64,000 nucleotides of DNA. It comes from Melampsora larici-populina 98AG31. Taxonomy: Eukaryota; Basidiomycota; Pucciniomycetes; Pucciniales; Melampsoraceae. The notes beneath the pieces are model-generated. The model did not search any database. It was given only the letters and a program-made list of their open reading frames with translations, and was not told the DNA's origin. Where the stretch lies: contig NW_006768772.1 of assembly GCF_000204055.1 (NCBI RefSeq), positions 924,339-988,338 on the forward strand. The letters run 5' to 3'. Below are positions 15,576 to 26,496 of the stretch, piece by piece; the stretch's first letter is position 1; each line of letters begins with the position of its first letter. The position numbers were made by a program, and so were the translations under genes.

Positions 15576-16760
15576 TTTGGGTGTTTAGAGTCTCCTTTGC
15601 TTTGCATACGACATGTGCTTATCAATTGAATGTCAGGAGGAAAGCCATCGCCCCTGCCACAACCATCAAACAGTTACATACATGTATCGGTTGACTTCTC
15701 TGCGATCAAGCGTATCAGCTCTTGAATGCGATAAGAGAACAACATTGTGCATCCCGATAGAGTCCGAGAGAATGTATTGATGTACGCGACCATTAGGTGA
15801 TCAGAAACCTTATCCGGGCCTTTGCCGGACCATCCCCGCCGCGCAAGCTGGGACACACTCTCCTCTTGTGTAGAGGGCAGGGCTGTAGAGGGTTAGCACA
15901 GCCCACGCGCGGGCGCGGTAATTGTGAAGGATCGCACCGCAGTGGGCCATGAACACGATTTTGATGACGCACTTCGCCAAGCTCTGCAGCAAAGTAACCA
16001 GAGCTAACCAGTGATAACCGCCAGAATTGTTGGAACAGAAGCAGAAATGCTGACGTTAACGTGCTTCAATCCTGATTCTGTCCTGTTTGAGGGTCCCATA
16101 TTGACAGCTCTTTTTCCGTAAGAAACAATGAATCAATATGTGCGTTCCAACTTCCTGCGTTGAGGAAAAAGATAGTCGAGTTTGAAGATATGAGATAACC
16201 AGAAATGTATATTCATTGGGTAACAGCTCTCCAGAAATGTATGCCTCATAAGTGCCTATTAAATTATTCTGGATTTATTTCTCATGATTTCAGAATTTAT
16301 ATATGGTTGGATCTACATGTTATTTCAAAAGTTTTTTGACTTGATTTGATTCCCATGTATTTTTGAGAATCAAAAACAGGTAGATGTAGTCCGATCAAAA
16401 ATTCATCAGGTTATTTTGTGTAGGTAGAAAATGTTTTATATACAAAAGCATTCAATTTGCTAGAGGCCACATAATTCATATTTCTTTCATATGATCAGTG
16501 GTACCCTGTAGTTGGAGAGTAGCCCAGCTCAATAGTCTCAGTGTGTAAGGTGTGGGATGGACGAGCTACTATGAGATATAGTGTTGAGTACAACCATGAA
16601 TCTCGCTCTTGCGTTAAGAAGGAAGAGGATGAGACAAATGAAGTTGCGATTGGCTGGAAAATATCGCAAAAGTCCTGATACGAAACAGCATTTAAACAAC
16701 ATTTTATTATTGAACCTCACTTTATCAACTCAGTCTCAACTTTTAGTCGCCATCATCTAT
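15576..16760. other. gene-free stretch with a GC-richer island
   Basis: Between about 15640 and 16020 base composition rises well above the surroundings (many CG and GCGC steps). Two overlapping minus-strand frames (15674-15856, 15810-15992) read like protein, but I recognise no family and see no proper start. It may be a fragment of a horizontally or transposon-carried gene. The rest shows nothing specific. Confidence 0.4.
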
Positions 16761-16886
16761 GGTACTCAAAGCTACATATGTACGCTTATATAGTTCGTAC
16801 ATAGTTGTCATACATACTTTTTTCGATTTTTTTTTTGGCAGGGAAAAAAAAAGTATATTTGGGCCCCAAAGTATATAGCTTTGAGG

Positions 16887-17499
16887 CTAACTTAACACAA
16901 GTCCCAAACTCGCAGAGGCTTTCTTACCTTCGCGAGCTCGGTGCCCTGGAGAGGGACTTGTGAATTATCGCATGATTTTGGTGATCGAGCAGGAACTTGA
17001 ATTGACCTAATCCTCTACAGTCCTATAGCTTATGTAGTTTATATGATACATCAATTCTGAGGAGAGCAAAATCTCCAGAACAGGCAAATGAACAACTTTT
17101 GTCATTGATTGAATGTCATTGATCAAAAAGCAGTCCTTTTGCAAGAGCAAACGGAATGTGTTATCTTAAATTTTGTTTTGTCAATACAGTCGTTACCTGC
17201 GACCAAATTTCAAATTTCAAAAACTTCATTCCTTTCTTGACAAAGCTCAGAAAGAGATATGTGAAATGTGAATAGACAGGGATGGAGGCAATGGCTGCTA
17301 GTATCTCCAGTTAAAATGGGCACGGGAGTTTATTGAGACCAAGTGGGAGTATTTGAGGTTTGAAAAAACCTCCACGCCAAACTCAAATTTGAGTAGTCCT
17401 GCTCGACCACCAGGGAAGCCCGGTTAGTCATAAGTCCCTCACCAGACACCCGAGCTCGCGAGGAAGAAGTGTCTGGCTGCAGGGACTTAGTTAAGTTAG
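16887..17499. mobile_element. Mutator-like fold-back MITE inside Harbinger
   Basis: The ends are CTAACTTAACACAAGTCCC and, inverted, CTAACTTAACTAAGTCCC. Inverted similarity continues for roughly 130 bp (GAGGGACTT, GGTNATCGAGCAGGA). It is flanked by a perfect 9-bp duplication GCTTTGAGG (16878-16886 and 17500-17508). The termini match those of the element at 12305-14231, so the two form one family. There is no coding capacity. Confidence 0.85.
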
Positions 17500-17538
17500 G
17501 CTTTGAGGACCCCTACATACTTTTCTCCTCTTCAACTC

Positions 17539-19181
17539 ATGCCTCGTGTTGGCGAGCGGCAAAAAATCGCACTTGGGCTTGCTCAAGCGAGTACCCATAC
17601 CTTATCTGCTCTGTTTGCTACAGCTCAACCTCCCTCTTATGTTCATTTATACGCCTGTTTTCACTTTGATTTGATCAACATCGCCGCTCTGATGCTTTTG
17701 GATGACTCCGAAGACGTCTTCATCATGGCTTCGCTCTCCCTTGTTTGCACATTCAACAACTTCATCACAGCCGGCTCCAACCTTGAAGCCTTGATCATGT
17801 CCCAGCAAGCAATCCATCAACATACCTTCAAGATCGCTTTGGCTATTGGTCAAGCTTTTGATGAACTCACTCACCTTCGATACATCAGACCAAGGCTTCA
17901 TGATCGACTTACAGCCTTCCAGGTACTGAAGTTTCAAAACGTTTTCAATGGGAGTGATCGGAATTTTCTCCGACATGTAAGTTCTGGTCGATGTTCCCAA
18001 CAAATGTTAATACGTCTCATATTAACATTTGTTTCTGAATGCCTTCATATGATTCCATCAGGCACGGATGTCACGACAAAACTTCAAGCGCTTGGCTGAT
18101 CTCATCCGACATGATCTAGTCTTTGTTAATAACTCGTCTTCGCCTCAAACACCAGTTGAATGGCAATTACTCATCACTTTATGCCGGCTCGGTTCAAGTG
18201 GGAATGGGGGTAGTGCCTATATGATAGGGCGCCACTTTGGATTTAGTGGTTGGTAATATGTTATTCCAGTTCAGCTCGTGAAGATGAGACTTACAATGGA
18301 TTTTTTTAGAAGGTTCGGTTCATAATTTTACGCATCGTTGTTTTGAGGCTATTTTGAAGCTTGAAAAAGATTATGTTAAATGGCCCAATCAAGAAGAACG
18401 AAATGAAATCAAGAGTCAGATTGGTAGAAAATCGTTCTTTCAAGATTGTGTAGGATTTATAGATGGCACCCTCATACCGCTTGCATTTGCACCCAGCAAG
18501 GATCCGGAAGACTTCTGGACTCGTAAGCATACGTATGCTCTCAACACCATGTTGGTTTCGGATCATCAAGGTCAAATCATTTATTATTTGCATGGCTGGT
18601 GTGGTAGTACACACGACCAACGTGTCTACTCATCCTCTCAAGTCAGTATTTTCAATTACTTTAACATGATAATAAGCTAACAAGTTCCTTTTTGGTATTT
18701 TTAGCTTGCTCAACACCCACAGAATTATTTTGGAGATAACGAATACATATTGGCCGACTCAGGCTACACATGCTCCCAGCACCTAATTCCTACATTCAAA
18801 AGTCCACGATTACAGACCTTAGACGTGGTGCGGAGAGAATTCAACCGAGCTCTCAGTGAACAGCGGGTTGTAAGTGAGCACAGCAACGGTCAACTCAAAC
18901 TTCGTTTTCAATCGTTGCAAAGTTTGCGAATCACAATTAAGGATGTCTCCTCGGCGGAACATGCAGTTATGTGGATCAAGGTTTGTTGCATTTTGCACAA
19001 CTTTACCATTCATTTCCGGGACCAATGGATGTTAGAAAATCATCATCAAAATGAAGCAGTTTTACCTCCTACCATGGATCCGCAAGACCTGCAACCAATC
19101 GAGGAACGAAACGCTTCATATCGCAGGCGAAACGAACTCCTGCAGGCCTTTAGGGTTTATCGAGCAAATCAAAACATTTAG
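17539..19181 (+). CDS. PIF/Harbinger DDE transposase
   Basis: Model: exons 17539-17976, 18062-18248, 18310-18641 and 18705-19181, giving 477 residues. It is the nuclease that cuts and rejoins the element ends. The catalytic triad is visible: D in VGFIDGTLIPLA, D in GSTHDQRVY, and E in RVVSEHSNGQLKLRF. The conserved YILADSGYTC block lies between the last two. An N-terminal helix-rich region of about 145 residues precedes it. The second intron needs the donor G|GTTGGT, since the stronger-looking GGTAAT would shift the frame. The frame starting at 17503 begins with TTG and was trimmed to ATG 17539. No stops or frameshifts are seen. Confidence 0.88.
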
Positions 19182-19323
19182 GTCAATTTGTATGGCGATC
19201 TCTTTATGTTTTGACAGATATATCTTTAAATACATGAAATTAAAGAAATGACATGAGAAATGCCACCTGACCTATTAGTGCCAATTGTGAGATTATTGAG
19301 GAGCCGAAGTGTCCATGATCAGG

Positions 19324-19367
19324 ATGATCAAGTTCAAAATCTTTGTTTAAATTTTGAACTTGATCAT
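19324..19367. repeat. 17-bp perfect hairpin between convergent genes
   Basis: Arms 19324-19340 and 19351-19367 pair completely around a 10-base loop. It lies just after the transposase stop, between the two tail-to-tail genes of the Harbinger element, so it could shape RNA 3' ends. Confidence 0.7.
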
Positions 19368-19485
19368 GTAATTATTGGAGACTCTTCAGTTTGAATAAGT
19401 TCAAACTTGTGTGTGTGTCACTGTGTCACTGTGTCACTGCATCATAAGAACATTGGGTTTTTGTTTTTGAACCGAAAAAAAATAG

Positions 19486-19677
19486 AAATTTTTCATTTTG
19501 ATAGAGATAACGAGATATAACAAACTTTTTTTTATGATAACTATTTTTATTGGAAAAAGATAAAAAAGAAAACAAACAAGAAAATTTTTCATTTTGATAG
19601 ACATAACCAGATATAACAAACTTTTTTTTTACGATAACTATTTTTATTGGAAAAAGATAAAAAAGAAAACAAACAAG
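19486..19677. repeat. 96-bp tandem duplication
   Basis: Two nearly identical copies begin AAATTTTTCATTTTGATAGA/C at 19486 and 19582 and end in AAAACAAACAAG. They lie between the two Harbinger genes. A short TGTGTCAC triplet repeat precedes them at about 19413-19440. Confidence 0.8.
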
Positions 19678-19732
19678 AAGAAACCAATTTTTGGATTTAA
19701 AAGGACAGGAACCAAAAAAAAATAAAGTCGAA

Positions 19733-21652
19733 TCATTTTAAACTATCAATAATTTCCTGAGCCATCTCACGAGCGGTTTCCAGGGATATATGGGCGAGAC
19801 AGAACTTGCTAATCAAGTCGGCCTTTTCTCTAGCCAATTCAAGTTTAGACAATCCTGAACCTTCAGCACTCTCGTGTAACGCCCTACGCTCCTGAGCCAA
19901 TTCACGTTCTAATTTGAGCATTTCGAGTTCTTCAGTTTTAGCCTTCTTGGCTTTCCTTTTTTCAATAGCCTCAGGTGTTAAGTCTTCAGGGTCCAGAGTA
20001 CGTTTTTCGGAAGAATTTTGACTTCCAAATTGTGCTTCTAACAGGTTCATCACAGCATTCGAGTTTGAAGAAGCTTGTTGAAACGCAAGGCAATTGGTCT
20101 CGGCGGCAGCGGTATTTTCATTTTTCAACTGTTCGTAATCTGCTTGAGTTGGTAAAGAGGATTGAAAAGATTTGAGGACACCTAAGGTACCAGCTGAAGT
20201 TCTTCTGGGGTTCTCACTAATAGGTTTCTTCACAGGTTGAATGAAATTTTGACGTGGCAGAGTTTTTGATATCAATGAAGATTGAGAACTTGAACTGCGT
20301 TCGAGTGAGCGAGATAAAGCAGACTGTGCCAAATTAGGTCGAGTCGTGTTTTGACTCAACGAGTGGGAATTGTCAGCATTTTGGCCATCTTCTGCATCAT
20401 CGAATTCGGGTTCTAAACGTTGTGTTGGTTCCCAGCCACTATTTTGAGTAGCCTGAGTCTCTTGAGGCTGAGGCGAAGGCGAAGGGGGATTAATTGAAGT
20501 GTTCGAACGGTTTGGCTGATCGTCAACACCACTTTCCGAAGTGTACAAAGGCACGGTTCCGGCACGATCAGCCATAATTGGGCTGAGGATGTCGAAGTGG
20601 GGGCATCTACTATTCAAGCAATCTGTGCGCAGAGTACACAAATCAGGGAATGAAACGAGTGCAGTAAATATGAGAAAACAGCTTACCTTTGGTAGTCTGA
20701 GCAGCCATCTGCCTAATTTCTTGCTCTCGCTCCTCAGACCACTCTCCAATTGATCGAAGCACCTCAATTTCAAAGTCCGCGTTATGTTTGATGGTGAGAC
20801 CACCTCCTTCGCCTGTCTGTCTAGCCCACTTCTGCGCGTCTTTGAATTTAGTTTCCAAGTTATCGATCTAAAGTTTGTAGGTTTTCATATGAAGAAAGAT
20901 TAACAAAGAATTAATGAAATTCATTCAGCAACGAATCAGAGCCAACATACCTTTTGTTTGACACCTTCCCAGGTGGGGGTTTCAAATCCATTTGCACCAA
21001 TGAAAAGAGCACATCGTCTTGCACATTCTTTCTTACCGGGCAGCCCCATTCGAAATCTGGCATAATTATTCGAGATCAAATCAGAACTTTCCATACACAT
21101 CCACTCCGAATCACTTGGATTCTCTTGATCACCCCAAGTTAAGCACAGCCATTCAACTATCAAGTCCACCATTGACTTTCCATCCGAATTGAGATCTTTC
21201 TCCCATGACCTCTGTTTTCGACCGGACTTGTCTTCAGGGTGTGTCTCGGATGTGGTGGCTGGTCCCAAAGCTGCAGTTTTCTTTGTCGAAGACGCTGGAC
21301 CCTTTTTAGAAGTTCTTTTACGACCGCGACAAGGTTTCTTGGTAGCCTCCTCAGTAGGTTGTGTCGACTCGGCAGGGGTTAATGAAACGGAGGATTGCAT
21401 GACCAACGGCAAAGGCTGAGAAGCCGAGGTGACTGGCTGAGCTGCAGGGTACGTAAAGATGACCGGAGTACCAGAGGAGAACGGATGGGGTGTTGAATAG
21501 GGGGAAATCAATTGAACTTGACCTGCAGCGGGACTGGTCAAGGCATGTGGGACAGTCCACAGATTCGTATTCAAGTTGTTGAAGGGAGTGGTAGGTGTAT
21601 TTGGAAGACCAGTTGAGTCCATCGTTGGATGTGGTGGTGATTGATTGGGCAT
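19733..21652 (-). CDS. Myb/SANT-like accessory protein of Harbinger
   Basis: Exons 21652-20951, 20867-20687 and 20622-19733 give 590 residues. Harbinger elements need a second, Myb/trihelix-like protein that binds the element ends and helps bring the transposase to the nucleus and DNA. Here a Ser/Pro-rich N-terminus and a basic patch (RGRKRTSKKG) are followed by WEKDLNSDGKSMVDLIVEWL, RCALFIGANGF and WEGVKQKI, which fit a Myb/SANT-like DNA-binding domain. The C-terminal third has a long charged, likely coiled-coil segment (KRKAKKAKTEELEMLKLERELAQERR). The frame begins upstream at a TTG, so the first ATG in frame, 21652, was chosen. Splice phases match throughout. Confidence 0.8.
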
Positions 21653-21841
21653 AGGTGAATCAGGACACACGGTAACAAACTCAGAAACTGGCAATCAAAA
21701 AAATACTTTGGTGGGACCGAATATGACCGAATATAGTGCAGAAAAACTATTTACGAGCAACTATGTAGCAACTATGTACATAAGCATACTTGCTTTGAGT
21801 ACCGTAATCATACAAACCAACAAAACAACAAAACAACAAAG

Positions 21842-23180
21842 ATGTCAACCGTTCAAGTGGATTTACCTCCTAGTACCACTTCAACCATTACCGCTACTAC
21901 CTTTGAACTTCAACCTACTACTCATACTAATCTTGATAATGATGATCATTTTAAATGAACTTGAATGATGAAGCACAAGACAAACCAGAAGATTATACTT
22001 CTCATTCAGTTCATGCTGAAGGTGTATCAAGATGTGAAACTAAATTCATCGCTAGGTAAACATCTCCAACATTCATTCATTCATGATGAAAAAATAACTA
22101 ACTTGATTCTTTTCTTCAAACATCATCGATCTGATGGATGCGCTCAATCCGTGTTTATAAATGCTCCAATATGAATTATAACTACACGGATGGAGTACTT
22201 TACCAGATTCAGCTCAATCATCAATCTCGATTTATAAAGTTGGAGAAAGTCTTACCAATGCCGCCTTTTTCTCTTTTTTGGCCCATCAACTCTGAATCAA
22301 GTGAATCAAGTTTGAAATTCAATGATCTTAATGACTTGAATTCAAGTCCGCCACACACACCACCACCTACAGTTTTACTTTGAATCTATGGTCCATCATC
22401 TGGTTCACTCATTTCACAAAAACACAAACTTCATTTACTCCATACTTTATCAGTTCAATACAGTATTGCACCCTTGGTACTTGGGACTTTTCGTAATGGA
22501 AGAGTAGAAGAATATTTTGAATCGAGACCATTAATGAAGGAATAAATCCAAGATCCAAAGATAAGTTGATGGATAGCATATAAAATGAAAGAATTACATT
22601 TAGTAGATTTAAGGATCATATCAAGAAGAGATGAAGGAGGATCCTCTAGTACTCTTTCAACACAATCATCTTTTCCAAGATCCCAAAGTTCAAACCAACA
22701 AGCTATCTCACCAAAGTCGATTCTAATCTCCTCAGGTCCAGCTCAACAAGGACCATTATTTTCTCAACGGACTTCAATGAGTTGGTCATCAAGTCATTCA
22801 TCCGGATCTGATGTTTCATCAGTCCAATTACCATTCACACATTGGTTGGCAATCACTTCACCTGGTACTTATTCCACTGTACTACAATCTCCTTTATCCA
22901 CTTTTTCATGTGACTCTTATTTTATACAAAAAAAGGTCAAAAGGTAGTTCAAGGTCAAGTAGTACAAACAGTTTAATAAAATCAGATAAAGGTAAAGCAG
23001 GAGCATGGGGAAATATCATTAGATGGCAAATGGAAGTTGAGAAAGTGGTACAACAAATCTCTAGATTCTCAATGGATCATTGTAAACTTGATATAATAAA
23101 CAATACACTGTGTACTTCAAATTCTAAAAATCATAAAGCTGAATTACCTCTTTCTTCATTGGATCAAGCTTGGACTTGTT
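21842..23180 (+). pseudogene. choline/ethanolamine kinase pseudogene
   Basis: Fragments in different frames match the choline kinase order: an ESLTNAAFF block near 22250 (the SG-x-LTN-x-FF nucleotide loop), IYGPSSGSLI, then PLVLGTFRNGRVEEYF and, after another stop, WIAYKMKELHLVDL. In-frame TGA/TAA codons (for example after TVLL near 22380 and after MKE near 22542) and frameshifts break it, and the catalytic HND region is missing. Downstream a part like WGNIIRWQMEVEKV may be the domain's helical insert. The candidate ATG at 21842 is only 38 bp from the Harbinger end, so the insertion removed the promoter region. Introns cannot explain all the stops I saw. Confidence 0.65.
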
Positions 23181-23189
23181 GAGCTGCGG

Positions 23190-23400
23190 CAACTTTTGGA
23201 TGCTGCGTGGGGTTGCGTTGCAAGCTGCGGATTCTGGGTGACAGAAACATTTGCTATGTTGCCTGTGGTGCGCTGCAAAACCTATCGCAAGGGTCATTGC
23301 TCGGGCGCGGCCTACAGCCGCAGTGTGTTGTGCTGCTATGATGTTGCAGGAATGGGACTTGGGTCTGGATACTTCATGTATCAGGTTCACGCTAAATGTC
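23190..23400. other. GC-richer stretch with repeated GCTGC/TTGCAG words
   Basis: The composition differs from the surroundings. Words such as GCTGCGG, TTGCGTTGC and CCGCAG recur in both directions. It may be the end of a decayed transposon, but no partner end was found. Confidence 0.35.
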
Positions 23401-23461
23401 TCTTGAGATGAGCTTGATTAGCACAGTTCCAAAAAAGCAGATCATTGAAAAACAAAGGTAC

Positions 23462-23836
23462 TAGGGATTGGGCAAAGTGAAGTTTTGTAAAATAATATTT
23501 TAGAGTATTTTCACATATCTTCAATTCAATAGAACTGGATAGCTACTCCCAAATTGATCAAAAGGGAGAATTTTCAATACAATCAAAGCAGACAACATCC
23601 ACAAGTCCTGTAACTCCACATTATTTTTTTGCTTTTGATTTGATCTCAAATTCGTGGTTGTGTGTTCCACTAACCCATCCTAAATACATGTGATCTTCTT
23701 TGATCTGACATGTTTTCAGGTCAACTCCATTTGAAAGCCTTATCTGTTTATAGATATTTGTGGTGGATCTGCCAGGCCCTTTGTTGAAGTTGCAGCTAAA
23801 TTGAGTTTTACAAAATTTCACCTTGCCCAATCCCTA
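23462..23836. mobile_element. 375-bp MITE with inverted ends
   Basis: The left end TAGGGATTGGGCAAAGTGAA faces the right end, whose reverse complement is TAGGGATTGGGCAAGGTGAA. Similarity extends to TTTTGTAAAA. The termini resemble hAT ends, but no 8-bp duplication is visible. There is no gene inside. Confidence 0.65.
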
Positions 23837-24401
23837 CTGAGACTAAAAATGTTAAAGAAGAGTTCTGTGGGTGGCTTATGCGTCTGACGCGCCTAACTCA
23901 TTTAGTACAAATTTTTTGTTTTTTGATGAAGGAGACTTGACAGTAACTTTTTCTTCGACATGCGCTAGGAAAAGATAATTGAGGATATAATAGAAAACCC
24001 TAACTTGTAAAAAAGATCACAATAAAAAATAACAACTAATAGAAACTGCAACAAATTATTTCTTTAAGATAGGCCGTTGCTATTTGCAGCCCACAAGAAA
24101 ACCATGTAGGTGCTGCCAAAACAGCACCTACATGCGGGTTTGCCACAAAAAAGCACCTACATATATGATGTAGGCACTGGAAACTTCTTAAAATGACGCC
24201 TACAGGTTTAAATCCCATGTAGGCGTCATTTGGCTATGCCTCCATTCAAAAAAAGAAATGTAGGCGTAATTTGGTTACACCTACAAAATGTAGGCACTTT
24301 GAATTTATGCCTACATCTCATTTTTTGAATGTAGGCATAAAATCCAAGCGCCTACATATGTGGGCACTCAAAAATCACGCCTACATCTCTTTTTTCGCAT
24401 A

Positions 24402-24948
24402 CAGTTGCTCCAGTCTAGTCACGACCAGAGCCTGGCCCCGGCCCCGGGACCCAAATGTTGGGGGGTCCCAGTAATACCCAAAAATTTTTTGCAGGGGTTT
24501 ATTTTGGCAAAAGTTCTTTTTCTTCACTCTGTCACTGCATACTTCACCCTTGTATTGTAAAAATACAAGTCTATGCTGTTCTGTACCCCAGGAATTATGA
24601 TGAGAGGTGCTCCGCCTACTTACTCAAGGTACATAAGTATCAGCTTAAGTGGCTACCTAAGGATTTAAATACTTAAGTAGGGTACTTAAGGACTTGAGTT
24701 GATTACTTAAGGACTTAATATTAGGTCCATTAGGTACCTAGACCCAAATGTCGGAGGTTTGTATAAAACAAAAAAAAATTGGCCAAGCAGATTGACTCAC
24801 CAAGTCATTTCTGACACAAACACCCCCCTTAGAGCCCAAAAATGACTTTTTACACATGATTTGTAAGTAAGAGTTCAGTGTGTAAACTTGTGTAATCAAA
24901 TTTCAATTTTGCAGAGCGAGTCTGGTCGTGACTAGACTGGAGCAACTG
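24402..24948. mobile_element. 547-bp Tc1/mariner-type MITE
   Basis: The ends CAGTTGCTCCAGTCTAGTCA and its inverse (TGACTAGACTGGAGCAACTG) match over about 28 bp. A TA duplication flanks it (24400-24401, 24949-24950). Removing the element restores the TTTTGCATGTAGGCG-like motif of the host element. The interior has no gene but a cluster of CTTAAG-type words at 24620-24720. Confidence 0.82.
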
Positions 24949-25425
24949 TATAGGCGTAATTTTTGAGCGCCTACATTTAAGATTTTACATGTAGGTGCTT
25001 GAATATCACACCTACATGCAGGAAAATCAATGTAGGTGCTCAAAAATTACGCCTACATCTCATTTTTTGCATGTAGGCGTAATTGTTGGACATCTACATT
25101 GCTTTTTTTGAGATGTGGGCACTTTTTTTGAGCGCCTACATTGATTTTCCTGCATGTAGGTGCTTGAAAAAAGCGCCCACATCCCCAAAAAAGCAATGTA
25201 GGTGTCATTTTTGAGCGCCTACATATGTATTGAGGCGTGGGAATGTGCCTGCACATGTGTGGATGTGGAACTTTGGTCCAGCTTCTTGTCCTGTTCAACT
25301 TATATAGAGGACACTTTGCTCTTTCCCCCCTTTTCAAGTTCTAGAACACGGATTTTAAAGATTTCAATCAATTTTCATCCACGTTCAAGCCTCCACGCCT
25401 CAGAAGCCTATCAACTTCATCAGTT

Positions 25426-25719
25426 TTGAAGCTAATCAACTTGAATAATGGTCATTGGGTTTCTCTTTCTTTTTCTTCTGATTCTCCTTTACCTTTTCCA
25501 AACCCTTCTCAATGGAAAGATCAGCATAAAATTTGGGTTTCAATGGCTGGAAGAAATGCTGCTGGTTGGATGAATGATGGTTTCCTCAAGGAATGTTTTG
25601 CTCTTTGGGAAAGAAAGATGGAGGAAATGGAGAAATTGAGGGAATTAAATAAAGGAGTTACCACCAGAAGTTCTAAAAATGGAAACTTGTTGTTATTGAA
25701 TAATCTTTATTTCTATTAG
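25426..25719 (+). pseudogene. OTU-like protease C-terminal fragment of a Mutator-like element
   Basis: The frame reads LKLINLNNGHWVSLSF...SPLPFPNPSQW...AAGWM. The NGHWVSL motif followed by a proline-rich loop and a tryptophan resembles the C-terminal part of OTU domains carried by fungal Mutator-like elements, where the His is the catalytic histidine. There is no ATG start and the Cys-containing N-terminal half is absent, so it is a fragment. The family assignment rests on motif memory only. Confidence 0.5.
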
Positions 25720-25968
25720 TTGTGTGTTTATTTTTGAATGTGTGTTTTTGTTGTAAAAGATTTTTTGGAATCATGATTGGAATTCGATATGGATGGATAT
25801 GTTTCAAATTTTGGTTTTTTTTTTGAAATGATTCATGATGAAAATATTTTCCAAGCTTCTATTTACGTATTCTGATACTCTGATAAGCTAACTTTGCAGT
25901 TGAAAAGAGCGTATTAATCTTCCAATACACTCAACTGCTTTATCTGTCTTTTGATTCTCTCTTCTCAG

Positions 25969-26090
25969 GTCCAAACTGCTTTTTCCATCTTCCAATACTC
26001 CCATTTCAAGTCCAAACTGCTTTTTCCGTCTTCCAATACTCTCATTTTGAGTCCAAACTGCTTTTTCTGTCTTCCAATACTCTCATTTTG
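25969..26090. repeat. 41-bp minisatellite, three units
   Basis: The unit starts GTCCAAACTGCTTTTTCC and continues through TCTTCCAATACTC. It is repeated three times with few changes, and a related half unit lies just upstream (25918-25945). Confidence 0.85.
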
Positions 26091-26496
26091 ACTTGAAAAT
26101 TGTTCTTCATTACCCGTCAGACCAGTTTGGAGTTGCAGGTGCTGGATTTGTAGCGCCTAGTTATGCAAGACTGCATGTAGGCGCCTATTTGAGCTGACAA
26201 ATTAATGTAGGTGCTCATCTGCCAGCACCTGCATACAGAAAATGGAATGTGGGCGCTCAAAAATTACAAAAAATCATGCTTACATGTTTGTTTTTGAGAT
26301 GAGGGCGCTTTTTTTGAGCACCTACATTGAATTTCCCATGTAGGCGCTTGGAAACAGCGCCTACATTTTGAACTGCATATGTAGGCACTCAGACATTATG
26401 TCTACATTCAAAATTTCATAATGTGGGCACTTGAAAATAGCGCCTACATTTTATTCTTAGAATGTAGGTGTAGCCAAATGAAGCCTACATGGGTTT

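Larger units (their letters stand above)
16761..21803. mobile_element. 5-kb PIF/Harbinger DNA transposon
   Basis: Terminal inverted repeats start GGTACTCAAAGC at 16761 and, inverted, at 21803. Both continue into TACATAGTTG-type subterminal copies. Inside are the two genes typical of the superfamily, arranged tail to tail: a DDE transposase (+) and a Myb/SANT-like DNA-binding protein (-). Both can be spliced without stop codons. The 3-bp target duplication is not clean (CTA and TAA if one more base is counted into each end). A separate 613-bp element is inserted near the left end. The element may be potentially active. Confidence 0.85.

Noticed and set aside
17503..17538. Longer N-terminus of the Harbinger transposase
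   Set aside because: The open frame begins with TTG in the flank of the nested element; ATG 17539 is the first proper start.
21842..23180. Functional choline kinase gene with many introns
   Set aside because: Several in-frame stops lie inside conserved blocks with no usable splice sites around them, and the catalytic region is missing.
23462..23836. hAT MITE with 8-bp target duplication
   Set aside because: The inverted ends are real, but the flanking octamers do not match, so superfamily assignment is left open.
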